A stretch of 64,000 nucleotides of DNA from a virus. The notes below the pieces were generated by a model. The model made no database searches. It was not told the origin of the DNA and worked only from the letters and a program-made list of their open reading frames with translations. The translations under genes were made by a program, and so were the position numbers. Of the stretch, positions 40,100 to 48,283 are shown one piece after another; position 1 is the stretch's first letter, and each line of letters opens with the position of its first letter. The stretch is taken from the IMG/VR virus record IMGVR_UViG_3300010371_000036, positions 1 through 64,000 of that record. One strand, 5' to 3'.

Positions 40100-40314
40100 G
40101 GCTTCGTTTCCTTCTCCCGCACTTTCGCACGGATCTCCCTGGCGCGCCCGAGCAATTCCAGCCGGGTCAGCCAGCGGTCGAACGTCTTTCGCGACACGTT
40201 CACCTCCTTCGCCGCAGCGACCGTGTCTCCCTTGTGCCGTCGGAGCAGTTCCGCCAGTGTCTTTTTCGCCTCCTCGGGCTCGAGAGAGACCATGGCGCCG
40301 AGCTGGGTAATCAC
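40096..40314 (-). CDS. Fis-type helix-turn-helix protein
   Basis: 72 residues from GTG 40314 (ATG 40290 also possible). AKKTLAELLRRHKGDTVAAA followed by KEVNVSRKTFDRWLTRLELL is a Fis/NtrC-type helix-turn-helix. The DNA target is unknown; it is a candidate small regulator and could be tested against the operator palindrome, though there is no evidence linking them. Confidence 0.65.
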   Translation of the reverse strand: MITQLGAMVSLEPEEAKKTLAELLRRHKGDTVAAAKEVNVSRKTFDRWLTRLELLGRAREIRAKVREKETKP

Positions 40315-40323
40315 GAGAGCCTC

Positions 40324-41355
40324 CTATGCCGCGCACCGGAATACCGCGTCCGCCAGCGCGACCTGTAGCGTCGCCGGGTCGGAGCGCCACACGTCCGCCG
40401 CGTCCCACCCCGGCGGGAGCTCGAGGCGCGCGACCCGCGACTGGCGCCGGAGAGCCCGCTCGAGACCCGCCGCCGCCCGGTCGCCGGCCCCGTCCGGGTC
40501 GGTCGCGACGACGACGCGCGGGAAGGTCGCGAGCTTCATCAGCGTCCGGACGTCGATCGCCCCGCCCTCCGACTCGTCGAGGCCGCTCATCCCCGCGTAG
40601 TCGATCGTCCGGTCCCCGAGCACCTCGCCGGCGCGGGAGACCGCGCGCTCGAGGGCAAGTCCGTTCAGCGCGCCCTCAAAGACGACGACCACGTCCCGCA
40701 GGCTCGGGCGCCCGCGCTCGACCGGCGCCCAGCGGTGCTCGCCGAAGAGCGCGTTCTTGTCCGGCGACTCCCAGGAGCCGGCGGCGAGGTAGCGCTTCTC
40801 GTGGTCGACGAACGACCGCGCCGCGTAGTTCGCGAGCCGCCCGAGCCGGTCGTAGATCGGCAGGAAGACCCGCCCCTCGAGCCGGCCGACGAGCGCGTAG
40901 CCGATCCGCCAGCGCCGGACCTGCTCGTCGGTGATCCCCCGACCGAGGACGTACTCGCGTGCGACCGAGTTCCAAGTCTCGAGCGGCGCGCCCTGCTTCT
41001 CCACGCCCTCCGGGAGCGTGATCGCCCCCGGGAGCCGCGCGAGCTCGGATCGGACGCGGAGGAAGGGCTCCTCCGGCTCCGCGTCCGCGACGTCGCGGAC
41101 CCAGGCGAGCGCCTCCGCGAAGTCGACGCCCCGGAGGAGCATCGCTAACTCGACGAGGTTCCCGCCGCCCTTACACGAGAAGCAGTGGAAGCCGCTCCAC
41201 ACCCCGCGGTCGACGCGCGCGAAGAAGTTCTGCCAGGCGTGCGCCTCGTTGTGCCCGCCGTGCGTCGGGAGCGGGCAGCGCTCGGCCCAGACCCGCCCGC
41301 CCTGCCGCCGCGTCGCGACGCCGAGCTTCTCGAGTACGAGCTCCGACTTGCTCAC
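40324..41355 (-). CDS. DnaG-type primase (zinc finger plus Toprim)
   Basis: 343 residues from GTG 41355 (GTGA overlap). CHC2-like zinc finger: C27, H32/H35, then CFSC (58-61). Core with GVDFAEALAWVRD, ENALFGEHRW-type block, Toprim VVVVFEGALNGLAL (catalytic Glu) and VVVATDPDGAGDRAA (DPDxxG). Shorter than bacterial DnaG and without a helicase-binding tail. Makes RNA primers with the DnaB-like helicase two genes upstream. Confidence 0.87.
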   Translation of the reverse strand: MSKSELVLEKLGVATRRQGGRVWAERCPLPTHGGHNEAHAWQNFFARVDRGVWSGFHCFSCKGGGNLVELAMLLRGVDFAEALAWVRDVADAEPEEPFLRVRSELARLPGAITLPEGVEKQGAPLETWNSVAREYVLGRGITDEQVRRWRIGYALVGRLEGRVFLPIYDRLGRLANYAARSFVDHEKRYLAAGSWESPDKNALFGEHRWAPVERGRPSLRDVVVVFEGALNGLALERAVSRAGEVLGDRTIDYAGMSGLDESEGGAIDVRTLMKLATFPRVVVATDPDGAGDRAAAGLERALRRQSRVARLELPPGWDAADVWRSDPATLQVALADAVFRCAA

Positions 41356-41615
41356 CGGCCCCCCGGTCGAAAGAAGAGTCGGCAGCGCGCCGCGTACGCG
41401 ATCTGCGAGAGCCGGTCCCGGTTCGAAGGCGGCTCCCCGAGGGCGACGTCCGATACGCGGACGACCCGGAGCTCGACGCCGTCGTTCGCGTACGGACCCT
41501 CCCACGAGACAGCGAGGAACTTCGGCCCGACGGCGAGCACGTACCCGGTCCTCACGCGGGCATCGAGGTCGCCCTCGACCCTCCAGACAGCGTCACCAAC
41601 TCGGAACTCGCTCAT
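41352..41615 (-). CDS. Hypothetical protein between primase and helicase
   Basis: 87 residues from ATG 41615 (ATGA overlap). FRVGDAVWRVEGDLDARVRT, GYVLAVGPKFLAVSWEG: beta-barrel-like. Then a helical tail. No family recognised; co-expressed with primase and helicase. Confidence 0.65.
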   Translation of the reverse strand: MSEFRVGDAVWRVEGDLDARVRTGYVLAVGPKFLAVSWEGPYANDGVELRVVRVSDVALGEPPSNRDRLSQIAYAARCRLFFRPGGR

Positions 41616-43051
41616 GCTGACTTCCTCTTCGGCTCGCGGAGCTTCGCGTCGAAGGAGTTCGGGTTCGCGCTCCCCGGCCGCTCGTACTCGATGCTCCTCC
41701 CGCCGGAGAGCATCCCGCGATCGGCGTCCCAGTCGAACTCGACGGCGAGCATCCCGCGCCCGTCACGCTGCTTCAGGATGTCGGCCTCGAGCGTGTTGTC
41801 CGGGACCGGCTTCCACTGGTACTGCCGATAGATCCCGAACGTGTTGTCGGCGATCTCCCCCCAGGCGCCGCTGCCCTTGATCCCCTCCTCCGTCGGGTGC
41901 TTGTCCGGCCGCTGCGCGATGTCCTTCCGCTGCTGCGCGGCGAGGATCGCGTGGATCTTCAGCTCCTCGGCCATCCCCTGAAGCCGGAAGAGCGCCGCCT
42001 TCTCCTCGCTCGGCTCGTCCGAGACGAGGAGGCGCTCGAAGAGGTCCGCGACGAAGACGTCCGGCGCCCGGTCCGCGATATACCCGGCCACCTGGTCGAG
42101 GTTCCGGAGGTTCGAGAGCTTCTCCCCGCTCCGCCGGCGGAACGGATTGCCCATGAACTCGACGTACTTCCCGATCTCGAGGGCGCGCCTCCGGATCGTC
42201 TGGATCTTCTCCTCGTCGAGGTTCTTCCCCTCCATCAGCTCCGAGCGAGACCAGCCGAGGGACATGCAGGCGAGGAGCTCGAGCGTCATCTTCCCGGTCT
42301 TCTCGAAGGACCCGTAGAGCGTCCGCCGCTTCTGGCGCGCGAGGCCGAGGACGAGCCGCGCGATGAACGTGCTCTTGCCGCAGCCGGTCGACCCCGTGAC
42401 GATGGTCACGCGGCCCGGCGCCGCACCCGGGAGGATCCGCCGGCGCGCCGTCGACGGGTCCTGCCCGGGCGCGAGGTCGTAGTAGTCGAGCCCCGGCAGG
42501 CCGAACGGGTAGACGTGCTCGCCGCGCATCCGGCGCCGGAGGTCGTCCGCCATCTCGTCGGCGAGGAGCCCGGAGTCGTAGAGGTACTCGCGCGTCCCCC
42601 AGCCCCGGAAGCTCTCGGAGATCGCCTTCGCCTTCGCCTCGAGGGTCTCCGGGACGTCGCCCTTCAGGATCCCCTCGAGAAGGGCGTTCACCGGGCCCGT
42701 AAGGAGCGAGTGCCGGTGGTGGTCCCAGAGGAGGCCCGCCACCGCGGCCTGGAGGTTCGCCTCCGCGGGGACGTCCGGCCGGCCCGCGAGCATCTCGGAG
42801 AGGTAGGCGACGTCGACGCCCCCGGAGGAGAGCCGCGAGAGCGTCGCGGGGTCGGGCTTCAGGCCGAGGCGCGCCGCCTCCCGGATCGCGGACCACGCCG
42901 TCCGGTGCTGCGGGACGTGAAAGACGTCCGGCGGGTGCCGGACCGCGATGGCGCGGAACGCGTCCGAGACCATCGCGGCCGCGAGCACGACCTGCTCGTT
43001 GAACGCGTCCGCGACGAGGACGAGGTCCGCGCCCTTCCGCTCCGCCTTCAC
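41612..43051 (-). CDS. DnaB-like replicative helicase
   Basis: 479 residues from GTG 43051 (GTGA overlap); the longer upstream frame has shadow composition. N-terminal helical domain (FNEQVVLAAAMVSDAFRAIA), then RecA core with Walker A GSTGCGKST (220-228), LYGSFEKTGKMTLELLACMS, VFVADLFERLL (Walker B region), and AILAAQQRKD with GSGAWGEIADNTFGIYRQ. Hexameric 5'-3' helicase. Confidence 0.87.
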   Translation of the reverse strand: MKAERKGADLVLVADAFNEQVVLAAAMVSDAFRAIAVRHPPDVFHVPQHRTAWSAIREAARLGLKPDPATLSRLSSGGVDVAYLSEMLAGRPDVPAEANLQAAVAGLLWDHHRHSLLTGPVNALLEGILKGDVPETLEAKAKAISESFRGWGTREYLYDSGLLADEMADDLRRRMRGEHVYPFGLPGLDYYDLAPGQDPSTARRRILPGAAPGRVTIVTGSTGCGKSTFIARLVLGLARQKRRTLYGSFEKTGKMTLELLACMSLGWSRSELMEGKNLDEEKIQTIRRRALEIGKYVEFMGNPFRRRSGEKLSNLRNLDQVAGYIADRAPDVFVADLFERLLVSDEPSEEKAALFRLQGMAEELKIHAILAAQQRKDIAQRPDKHPTEEGIKGSGAWGEIADNTFGIYRQYQWKPVPDNTLEADILKQRDGRGMLAVEFDWDADRGMLSGGRSIEYERPGSANPNSFDAKLREPKRKSA

Positions 43052-43224
43052 GAGGGGACCGTGCGCGTCCCCGGCTTCGCCGCGACGTCCGGGTGCTCGC
43101 GGTAGGCGAGCTCCTTCGCGCAGATCGGGCGGCAGGTCCGCGCCTTCGACGGGTCCTGGTACGGCTTGTCCGTCACCGGGCCCTTGCACACGACGCAGTC
43201 CCGGAGCTTCCTCGAGTTCTTCAT
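43048..43224 (-). CDS. Small zinc-finger protein
   Basis: 58 residues from ATG 43224 (ATGA overlap). RDCVVCKGPVTDKPYQDPSK, then TCRPICAKELAYREH: two CxxC/CxxxC pairs, a single zinc site. No family recognised. Confidence 0.66.
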   Translation of the reverse strand: MKNSRKLRDCVVCKGPVTDKPYQDPSKARTCRPICAKELAYREHPDVAAKPGTRTVPS

Positions 43225-43715
43225 CGTGCGCCCGCCTTCCGCTCGCCGTCGAGCCGGTAGTCCGAGACGAGCCGCGCCGAGAACTGGAGCGGCCAGCCGA
43301 GGCGGCCGCCCTCCCGCCCGTTCGCCCGGCGCCACTCCTCGCGACCCTGCTCGCGCTGCCACGCCCAGCGCATGAACGAGACCGTCGCCCCGTAGTCACC
43401 GCCGAAGAACTTCTCGGTCAGGCTCTTCGCGGCGCTCGTCGCCATCCGCCGCGTCTTCGCGTCGAGCTCGAGAGCCTCGACCCCATAGACCTCGCGGTGG
43501 AGGAACTCGTAGAGGACGACGAGGTGGAGGCCCCCGGCGCCGTCCCACTCCCCGCTCTCGGCCATGCGCTTCATGTCGGCGCGCGCCGCCGCGAGCTTCG
43601 CCTCGGCCGAGAGCCGGTGAGGCTTCGCCCGCTCCGCGACGAACTCCGAGAGCGTCTTCGCGCCCCGGACGAGCCGGACGCCGGAGGGCGGGTCGAACTT
43701 CAGCGGGGCGGTCAT
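43221..43715 (-). CDS. Hypothetical protein (possible helicase-loading accessory)
   Basis: 164 residues. Helical core (KLAAARADMKRMAESGEWDG, LHLVVLYEFLHREVYG), then TEKFFGGDYGATVSFMRWAW, ending with GWPLQFSARLVSDYRL. The position just before the DnaB-like gene suggests a loader or accessory, but no motif proves it. Confidence 0.66.
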   Translation of the reverse strand: MTAPLKFDPPSGVRLVRGAKTLSEFVAERAKPHRLSAEAKLAAARADMKRMAESGEWDGAGGLHLVVLYEFLHREVYGVEALELDAKTRRMATSAAKSLTEKFFGGDYGATVSFMRWAWQREQGREEWRRANGREGGRLGWPLQFSARLVSDYRLDGERKAGAR

Positions 43716-44014
43716 CGCGGGCTCCCGGCCGCCGGCGCGGGCTGCGTGTTGACGTGCGCCTTCACGCGGCCGGCGGTCTTCAGGTACTCGTGGATCTTCT
43801 CGTTCCGGATCGGGCGCGCCGCGGCGGCGAGCTCGTTCCAGACCCGGACCGTCGCCGCCGCGACCGACTCGCCGGGGCGGACCGGCGCCGTCACGCGGAG
43901 GACCCCCGTGTCAACTCCGTGGTACGGGAAGGGCGAGTAGTGCTCGTTCCCCCACTCGACCGTCACCGTCGTCCCGGGCTCCGCCGGTTGCCCGGCGTAA
44001 TTCGTCTCAGCCAT
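43712..44014 (-). CDS. Hypothetical protein
   Basis: 100 residues from ATG 44014. GTTVTVEWGNEHYSPFPYHG, GVLRVTAPVRPGESVAAATV, then WNELAAAARPIRNEKIHEYL. Beta-rich N-terminus, helical C-terminus. Resembles small phage proteins of unknown role upstream of replication genes. Confidence 0.65.
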   Translation of the reverse strand: MAETNYAGQPAEPGTTVTVEWGNEHYSPFPYHGVDTGVLRVTAPVRPGESVAAATVRVWNELAAAARPIRNEKIHEYLKTAGRVKAHVNTQPAPAAGSPR

Positions 44015-44084
44015 TCGAAACTCTCCTATCCCTCGGGATATGTCTCTTGCCGCGCACGCAGCGCGGCGACCTCTTGCACTCGGA

Positions 44085-46316
44085 CTACCGACGACTCCGA
44101 ACTCCGACGAGCCACTCCTTCCCGGTCAGCCAGCGCGCGCCGTCCCAGACCGTGACGTCGCGGTACCACTTCACGAAGTTCTCGACGGGCCGCCGGCCGT
44201 AGACCGCCGTGTCGAGGAGGTAGGCGAGCCGGCCCTTCTCCTTACCGTCCGCGGACCGGCAGAGCCGGCCCTTCACCTGCCCGAGCTTCTGGGCGTTGTT
44301 CCCCATCGGCGTCGCCGCGACGCCGCGGGCAACGGCGGGGACGTCGATCCCCTCGCCGATCGCCTGGTAGGTCCCGACCGCGACCCGGAGCTTGCCCTCC
44401 TTCAGCCGCGACTTGGTCCGGTCGAACTCCGCCGCCTCCGCGGCGCCGCCGAGCATCAGGCCGCCGGGGATCCCCATCTGCGCGACCTGCGCGTCGAGGT
44501 ACCGCGCGTGCTCGACCCGGTGCGTAAAGACGATCACCTGCTCGCCCGAGGCGACCGCGCTCCGGACGAGCGCGAGGACCTGGGCGTTGCGCGCCGGGTC
44601 CGCCGTCATCTTCTCGAGGAGCAGGTTGAAGTCCTGCCGGTACTTGTACCAGGGCGCCGAGAAGCGCGTCGGGACGCACGCGACCTCGACGTCGACGATC
44701 GACCCGGAGGCGAGGACCCGCTCCTCGGGGATCCGGCAGATCACCGACCCGATGAGGTCGTACGTGAAGAACTCGAGCCGGTCCTTCCGCGTGTGGTCCG
44801 CCGAGAGCCCGTAGCGCTTGCGCGCCCGGATCGGGTCGATCGCCGCGAAGACCGTGTCCGCGGGGGCGCGCTGGACCTCGTCGAAGAGGAAGACGTCGAA
44901 CGCGTCGCCGAGCTCCCCGGCGCCGGCGCGGAACCGGTTCGCCATCGTCATCTGCATGCAGAGCGTCAGCGGGCGGATCGTCTCGCGGTCCCCCTGGATG
45001 TGCCCGACCTCCTCCGGCTCGAGCCCGAGCTCCTCGACGGCGCGCTCGCGCCACTGCTTCAGGAGCGCCGTCGAGCAGAGCATCACGAGCGAGCGCCGCT
45101 TGTGGTGGGCGACGATCCCGTAGCCGGAGGTCGTCTTCCCCGAGTTATGGACAGCGACCCCGTTCGCGATAAACGCGTGCGCGTGTTCGACCTGAAGATC
45201 AAACGTCATCCGCTCGCCGGCATACCGGATCCCCCGGACCCGCTCCGGGACGAGCCGTGCCTCGACGTTCCGCTTCGACTCCGTGAGGTGGAGGCCCCGA
45301 TGCTCCTCGTGCGTGACGACCTCGAGGTTGTCCGGCTCGTTGTTCAGCGAATCGCCGTCCTTGTGATGTACGACCCACTCCTCCGGATCGAGGAACCTTA
45401 GGCCCTCGCGGCCGGCCTCGACCTGGCAGAGAAAGTCGAGAAGAGAGAGACCGTTCAGGCGCGCCTCCGCAATGAGGCGATGGAGCGGAACCGTCCACCC
45501 ACCCTTCGCCGGGTTCACACCGCGTCGTCCCGCAAACGGATGCTTCCGACAGACCCGGAGACGGTACCAAGGCTTTTTCGATAACCGCCCGCGCGGAATC
45601 CCGCCGTCGACGAGAACGTAGTCGCCCTCAACGAGATCACAGAGTGGGACCCAACCGAACGGGGTTTTGAACCGATGGTCGTCGGTCGCGAGAACCGGAC
45701 CGTAACCGCTAACGAGAACCTCGTAGACCGGCTTCAGCCCACTCTCGACCGCGCCCCCGAGACGCGCGAGTCGGACGGTCCCGTCATCAAAAGGCGCGCG
45801 AACGTACGTCGGAATCGACGGATCCCAGATCCGATTCTGGGCACGGCCCCCGTTGAACATCCGGACGACGTGGGAGAGCTTCATCTGGGAGCCCTTCCCC
45901 GCACGGTTTACGCCGATCAGTGCGTCACCGTCGATACAACCCGTCGGGGAGATGACGAGCCCGTGGTCGTGGGCGTCGGTCGCCGCGACCATCTCCCGCT
46001 GGTAGTCGCGCGGCGCCTTCCGGTGGTCGGGGAAGTCCGGCTCCGGGTGACGCCACGTCCGCCGGTCGTCGAGGACGGAACCCGGGTTCCGTCCGAGGAC
46101 CTCCTCGACCTTCGCGAGCCCGCCGCGGGGGACCGTCAGGTTCCCGTCCGCGTCGTGCTCCCAGGTCTTGTACGTCGGCGGCTCCTCGCCGGCTCGGCGC
46201 GGGTCCTTCCCGAAGTTCGGGTTCGCGTGCGTGAACGCGGACCGGATCGCCTGCGCCTGCGCCTCCGAGAGGCTCTCGAGCGGGACGCGGACCCGGCCGT
46301 CGACGACGATCCTCAC
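44085..46316 (-). CDS. SF2 (XPB/UvsW-like) DNA helicase interrupted by an intein
   Basis: 743 residues from GTG 46316 (GTGA overlap); 478 after splicing. Extein motifs: RDYQREMV (Q-like motif), Walker A SPTG-SGKT split by the intein, LFDEVQRAPA (motif II), LSADHTRKDR (motif III), VIVFTHRVEHARYLDAQVAQ, YQAIGEGIDVPAV and LGQVKGRLCR (motif VI). Palindrome copy 12 (NPGSV) is near residue 77. Branch-migration or R-loop helicase activity is typical of the family. Confidence 0.88.
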   Translation of the reverse strand: MRIVVDGRVRVPLESLSEAQAQAIRSAFTHANPNFGKDPRRAGEEPPTYKTWEHDADGNLTVPRGGLAKVEEVLGRNPGSVLDDRRTWRHPEPDFPDHRKAPRDYQREMVAATDAHDHGLVISPTGCIDGDALIGVNRAGKGSQMKLSHVVRMFNGGRAQNRIWDPSIPTYVRAPFDDGTVRLARLGGAVESGLKPVYEVLVSGYGPVLATDDHRFKTPFGWVPLCDLVEGDYVLVDGGIPRGRLSKKPWYRLRVCRKHPFAGRRGVNPAKGGWTVPLHRLIAEARLNGLSLLDFLCQVEAGREGLRFLDPEEWVVHHKDGDSLNNEPDNLEVVTHEEHRGLHLTESKRNVEARLVPERVRGIRYAGERMTFDLQVEHAHAFIANGVAVHNSGKTTSGYGIVAHHKRRSLVMLCSTALLKQWRERAVEELGLEPEEVGHIQGDRETIRPLTLCMQMTMANRFRAGAGELGDAFDVFLFDEVQRAPADTVFAAIDPIRARKRYGLSADHTRKDRLEFFTYDLIGSVICRIPEERVLASGSIVDVEVACVPTRFSAPWYKYRQDFNLLLEKMTADPARNAQVLALVRSAVASGEQVIVFTHRVEHARYLDAQVAQMGIPGGLMLGGAAEAAEFDRTKSRLKEGKLRVAVGTYQAIGEGIDVPAVARGVAATPMGNNAQKLGQVKGRLCRSADGKEKGRLAYLLDTAVYGRRPVENFVKWYRDVTVWDGARWLTGKEWLVGVRSRR
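45144..45938 (-). mobile_element. Intein with HNH endonuclease in SF2 helicase
   Basis: 265 residues, helicase positions 127-391. It begins with Cys after SPTG (CIDGDALIGVNRAGKGS), contains VLATDDHRFKTPFGW (block B), an HNH motif EEWVVHHKDGDSLNNEPDN-LEVVTHEEH, and ends VEHAHAFIANGVAVHN before Ser of SGKT. Boundaries G|C...N|S. A different endonuclease class from the intein in the UvrD-like gene. Confidence 0.93.
46074..46093. repeat. 20-bp palindrome, copy 12
   Basis: Perfect copy inside the SF2 helicase gene, N-terminal to its first helicase motif, read as NPGSV. Confidence 0.95.
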
Positions 46317-46540
46317 GCGAGGACCCACCCCGCGGCGCGGAGGAACTCGTCCGCCGCCTCCTTCGTAGGGAACTCCGTCCACTCGGCGTAGAGCGAGGGT
46401 CGCGCGTAAACGCACGTCGGGAAGACGCACGCGAGCGTATAGACATCCGGATAACCCAGGGTGACCGGGCGACGGACTTGCCTGCACTCGACCCCCGCGT
46501 CGATGTTCCACGGCCCGACGGTACCGCGATCCTCAGCCAT
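46313..46540 (-). CDS. Hypothetical protein
   Basis: 75 residues, MAEDRGTVGPWNIDAGVECR, LGYPDVYTLACVFPTCVY, then EWTEFPTKEAADEFLRAAGW. GTGA overlap with the helicase start. No family recognised. Confidence 0.65.
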   Translation of the reverse strand: MAEDRGTVGPWNIDAGVECRQVRRPVTLGYPDVYTLACVFPTCVYARPSLYAEWTEFPTKEAADEFLRAAGWVLA

Positions 46541-46576
46541 AGCTCCTAGCTCCTCCGAGTCCGGGAGAATGCCGCG

Positions 46577-46596
46577 GACGGAACCCGGGTTCCGTC
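46577..46596. repeat. 20-bp palindrome, copy 13
   Basis: Perfect copy abutting the TAG of the 72-residue helix-turn-helix gene; the junction motif CGCGGCAT follows immediately in the direction of transcription. Confidence 0.95.
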
Positions 46597-46815
46597 CTAG
46601 CGCCCGAGGTCCTCGCGCAGCTTCGCGAACGCCCGCGCCTGCCGGATCCGCTCCTCGGCCGTGTAGACCGACTTCGCCGTGACGCCGTACCGCTTCGCGA
46701 TCTCCGAGGCCGAGACGCCCCGGCCCCGGAGCTCCGCGATCTCCGCGTCCCGAGGCGAGAGGACCGGACCCCGGTAGGTGACCTTCGCGCCGCGCTTCTG
46801 ACTGCTCCCGCTCAC
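46597..46815 (-). CDS. Helix-turn-helix regulator (sigma region-4/LuxR type)
   Basis: 72 residues from GTG 46815. LSPRDAEIAELRGRGVSASE, IAKRYGVTAKSVYTAEERIR is a region-4/LuxR-type helix-turn-helix with no sensory domain. Promoter-proximal gene of the left minus-strand array, directly next to the divergent non-coding region, which fits a regulator of that region. Confidence 0.72.
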   Translation of the reverse strand: MSGSSQKRGAKVTYRGPVLSPRDAEIAELRGRGVSASEIAKRYGVTAKSVYTAEERIRQARAFAKLREDLGR

Positions 46816-47243
46816 GTCCGTCCGGATGCCGCGCGGGAGGGCCTAGAACTCGCGATCCCGGATCGAGGGAGGGGAGCTAAGCGTTCGCCTCGCGGGATCC
46901 CGAAAACGACTACGCGCGCAGCGACACGCGGAGCGTGTCGCGCTTGTATTCTCGAGCGCAGCGAGAGAATACAAGGAAGAGAGGAAGAATCTCCTGACTC
47001 TCGCTCTCCTGCGGAGCGCTCCTGCGCGGAGCAGCTAAGGGGATACGGGACTACGCCGAGACCCCCCGTGTAAAGCGAATTCGTGTGGGGTCACGAAAGT
47101 ACGCGTCACGACGGCGCAATCCAACTCGCCGCAGAGCTCCAAACGCGTCGAGGGCGCCCGAGCCGTAGCCCGGACGCCCTCTCCCGACTCCCGGACGGAA
47201 CCCGGGTTCCGTCCTCCCCGGGGACGCGGCATCCCCCGGGGGC
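46816..47243. other. Divergent intergenic region with strong inverted repeats
   Basis: 428 bases with no convincing gene between minus-strand and plus-strand arrays. Contents: GCGACACGC-GGA-GCGTGTCGC (46921-46941, perfect 9-bp stem); CTTGTATTCTC with complement GAGAATACAAG (46943-46953 and 46965-46975, perfect 11-bp arms, AT-rich for this genome); GGAGCGCTCC and CGGGATCCCG palindromes; palindrome copy 14; and a CGCGGCAT junction motif before the first plus-strand gene. Divergent promoters or a replication origin are plausible. Confidence 0.6.
47194..47213. repeat. 20-bp palindrome, copy 14
   Basis: Perfect copy in the divergent region, 30 bases upstream of the first plus-strand start. Confidence 0.95.
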
Positions 47244-47498
47244 ATGAACGACCGTGAGACCGACCTTGACGCTCCGCCGAAGATCTCCCCGACGAGCGGG
47301 AGGCTCCTCATCCGCCGGCTCTGGTGGCGGCTCCTCTCCGACCGCCTCCCGACGCGCTACCGGATCCGCACGGCCCGGACCGTCGAGCGCTGGCGCCTGA
47401 CGCGCTGGGCCTTCCTCCGGCGGGCGCGGGTCTCCGACCTCGCGCCGTGGCAGAAGGAGGCGCTCCGGATGAAGAAGAGCGCGGAGTACGGACGATGA
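47244..47498 (+). CDS. Small basic protein
   Basis: 84 residues, MNDRETDLDAPPKISPTSGR then an Arg/Trp-rich helical region (LWWRLLSDRLPTRYRIRTAR, RWRLTRWAFLRRARVSDLAP). Strongly basic, so nucleic-acid or membrane binding is possible. Preceded by GCGGCATCCCCCGGGGGC, the junction motif in plus orientation. No family recognised. Confidence 0.6.
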   Translation: MNDRETDLDAPPKISPTSGRLLIRRLWWRLLSDRLPTRYRIRTARTVERWRLTRWAFLRRARVSDLAPWQKEALRMKKSAEYGR

Positions 47499-48283
47499 CC
47501 GACGACGCCGATACGCTAGTGACGGACCCGGCGGAGCACCTGTTCCGCATGTTCGCCGCGAACATCGACGGGCAAGTGACGCTGTCGATGTGCCGAGCCT
47601 TCGTGCGCCTCCTTGCCGCCGCGCTGGGGCCCGACGCGAAGGCTGATGGGGCGGCGGAGAAAGAGCCATCGCCGGAGCCGTCGTACAAGCTTCGTCCGCC
47701 GCCCGCGAAGCCCGAGGCGACGGGGGCGCCGGAGCCTCCCGAGCGGGTGACGCTGCATGAGGGCCACAACGGTTACTGGTACCGTCTCGGTGAGGTCGGC
47801 CTACTGTCGACGGGCCATGCTGCCGACTACATGCCCGTGGCTCTCGCCGAGCGCGAAGCGGCGGAGTTGCGGCGGCAGGTGGCGACGCAGCGCGCGAACG
47901 CTGAGCACATCGCCCACGAGCGAGACCTGGCATTCGAAGACCTCGCCGCCGCGCGAGCGCGGGTCGCGGGGCTCGAGACCGAGGCCATCTCCCTCCGCGC
48001 CGAGCGCACCTCCCTCGCCCACCGCGTGAAGGAGCTCGAGGCGCTCGGCCTCCACTGCGCGACGGTCGCGGGGCACGTCATCCACGGGAGCGCCGAGGCG
48101 GTGATTGCGATGCAGCGGCTCGAGGCTCGCGTCGCGGCGCTCGATGGGCCGCCGGACCCTACGCCGGAGGAGGTCTACGCTCGATCGCTCGCGAAGATGA
48201 GCACCGGCCAGGTCGCGGCGGTCAACACGGTCGACATGACGGCGATCGGCGGCGGTCGGAAGGCGACGGGGGGCCACACGTGA
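47495..48283 (+). CDS. Coiled-coil protein
   Basis: 262 residues from ATG 47495 (ATGA overlap). Helical N-terminus, Pro-rich linker, YWYRLGEVGLLSTGHAADYM, then a long coiled coil (LAEREAAELRRQVATQRANA and onward). The C-terminus has EEVYARSLAKMSTGQVAAVN. Codon use is less extreme than in the minus-strand genes (for example 47550-47800). No family recognised. Confidence 0.65.
   Translation: MTDDADTLVTDPAEHLFRMFAANIDGQVTLSMCRAFVRLLAAALGPDAKADGAAEKEPSPEPSYKLRPPPAKPEATGAPEPPERVTLHEGHNGYWYRLGEVGLLSTGHAADYMPVALAEREAAELRRQVATQRANAEHIAHERDLAFEDLAAARARVAGLETEAISLRAERTSLAHRVKELEALGLHCATVAGHVIHGSAEAVIAMQRLEARVAALDGPPDPTPEEVYARSLAKMSTGQVAAVNTVDMTAIGGGRKATGGHT

Noticed and set aside
46816-47243. tRNA gene in the divergent region
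   Set aside because: The stems do not form a cloverleaf, and no T-arm or CCA-like end could be placed.
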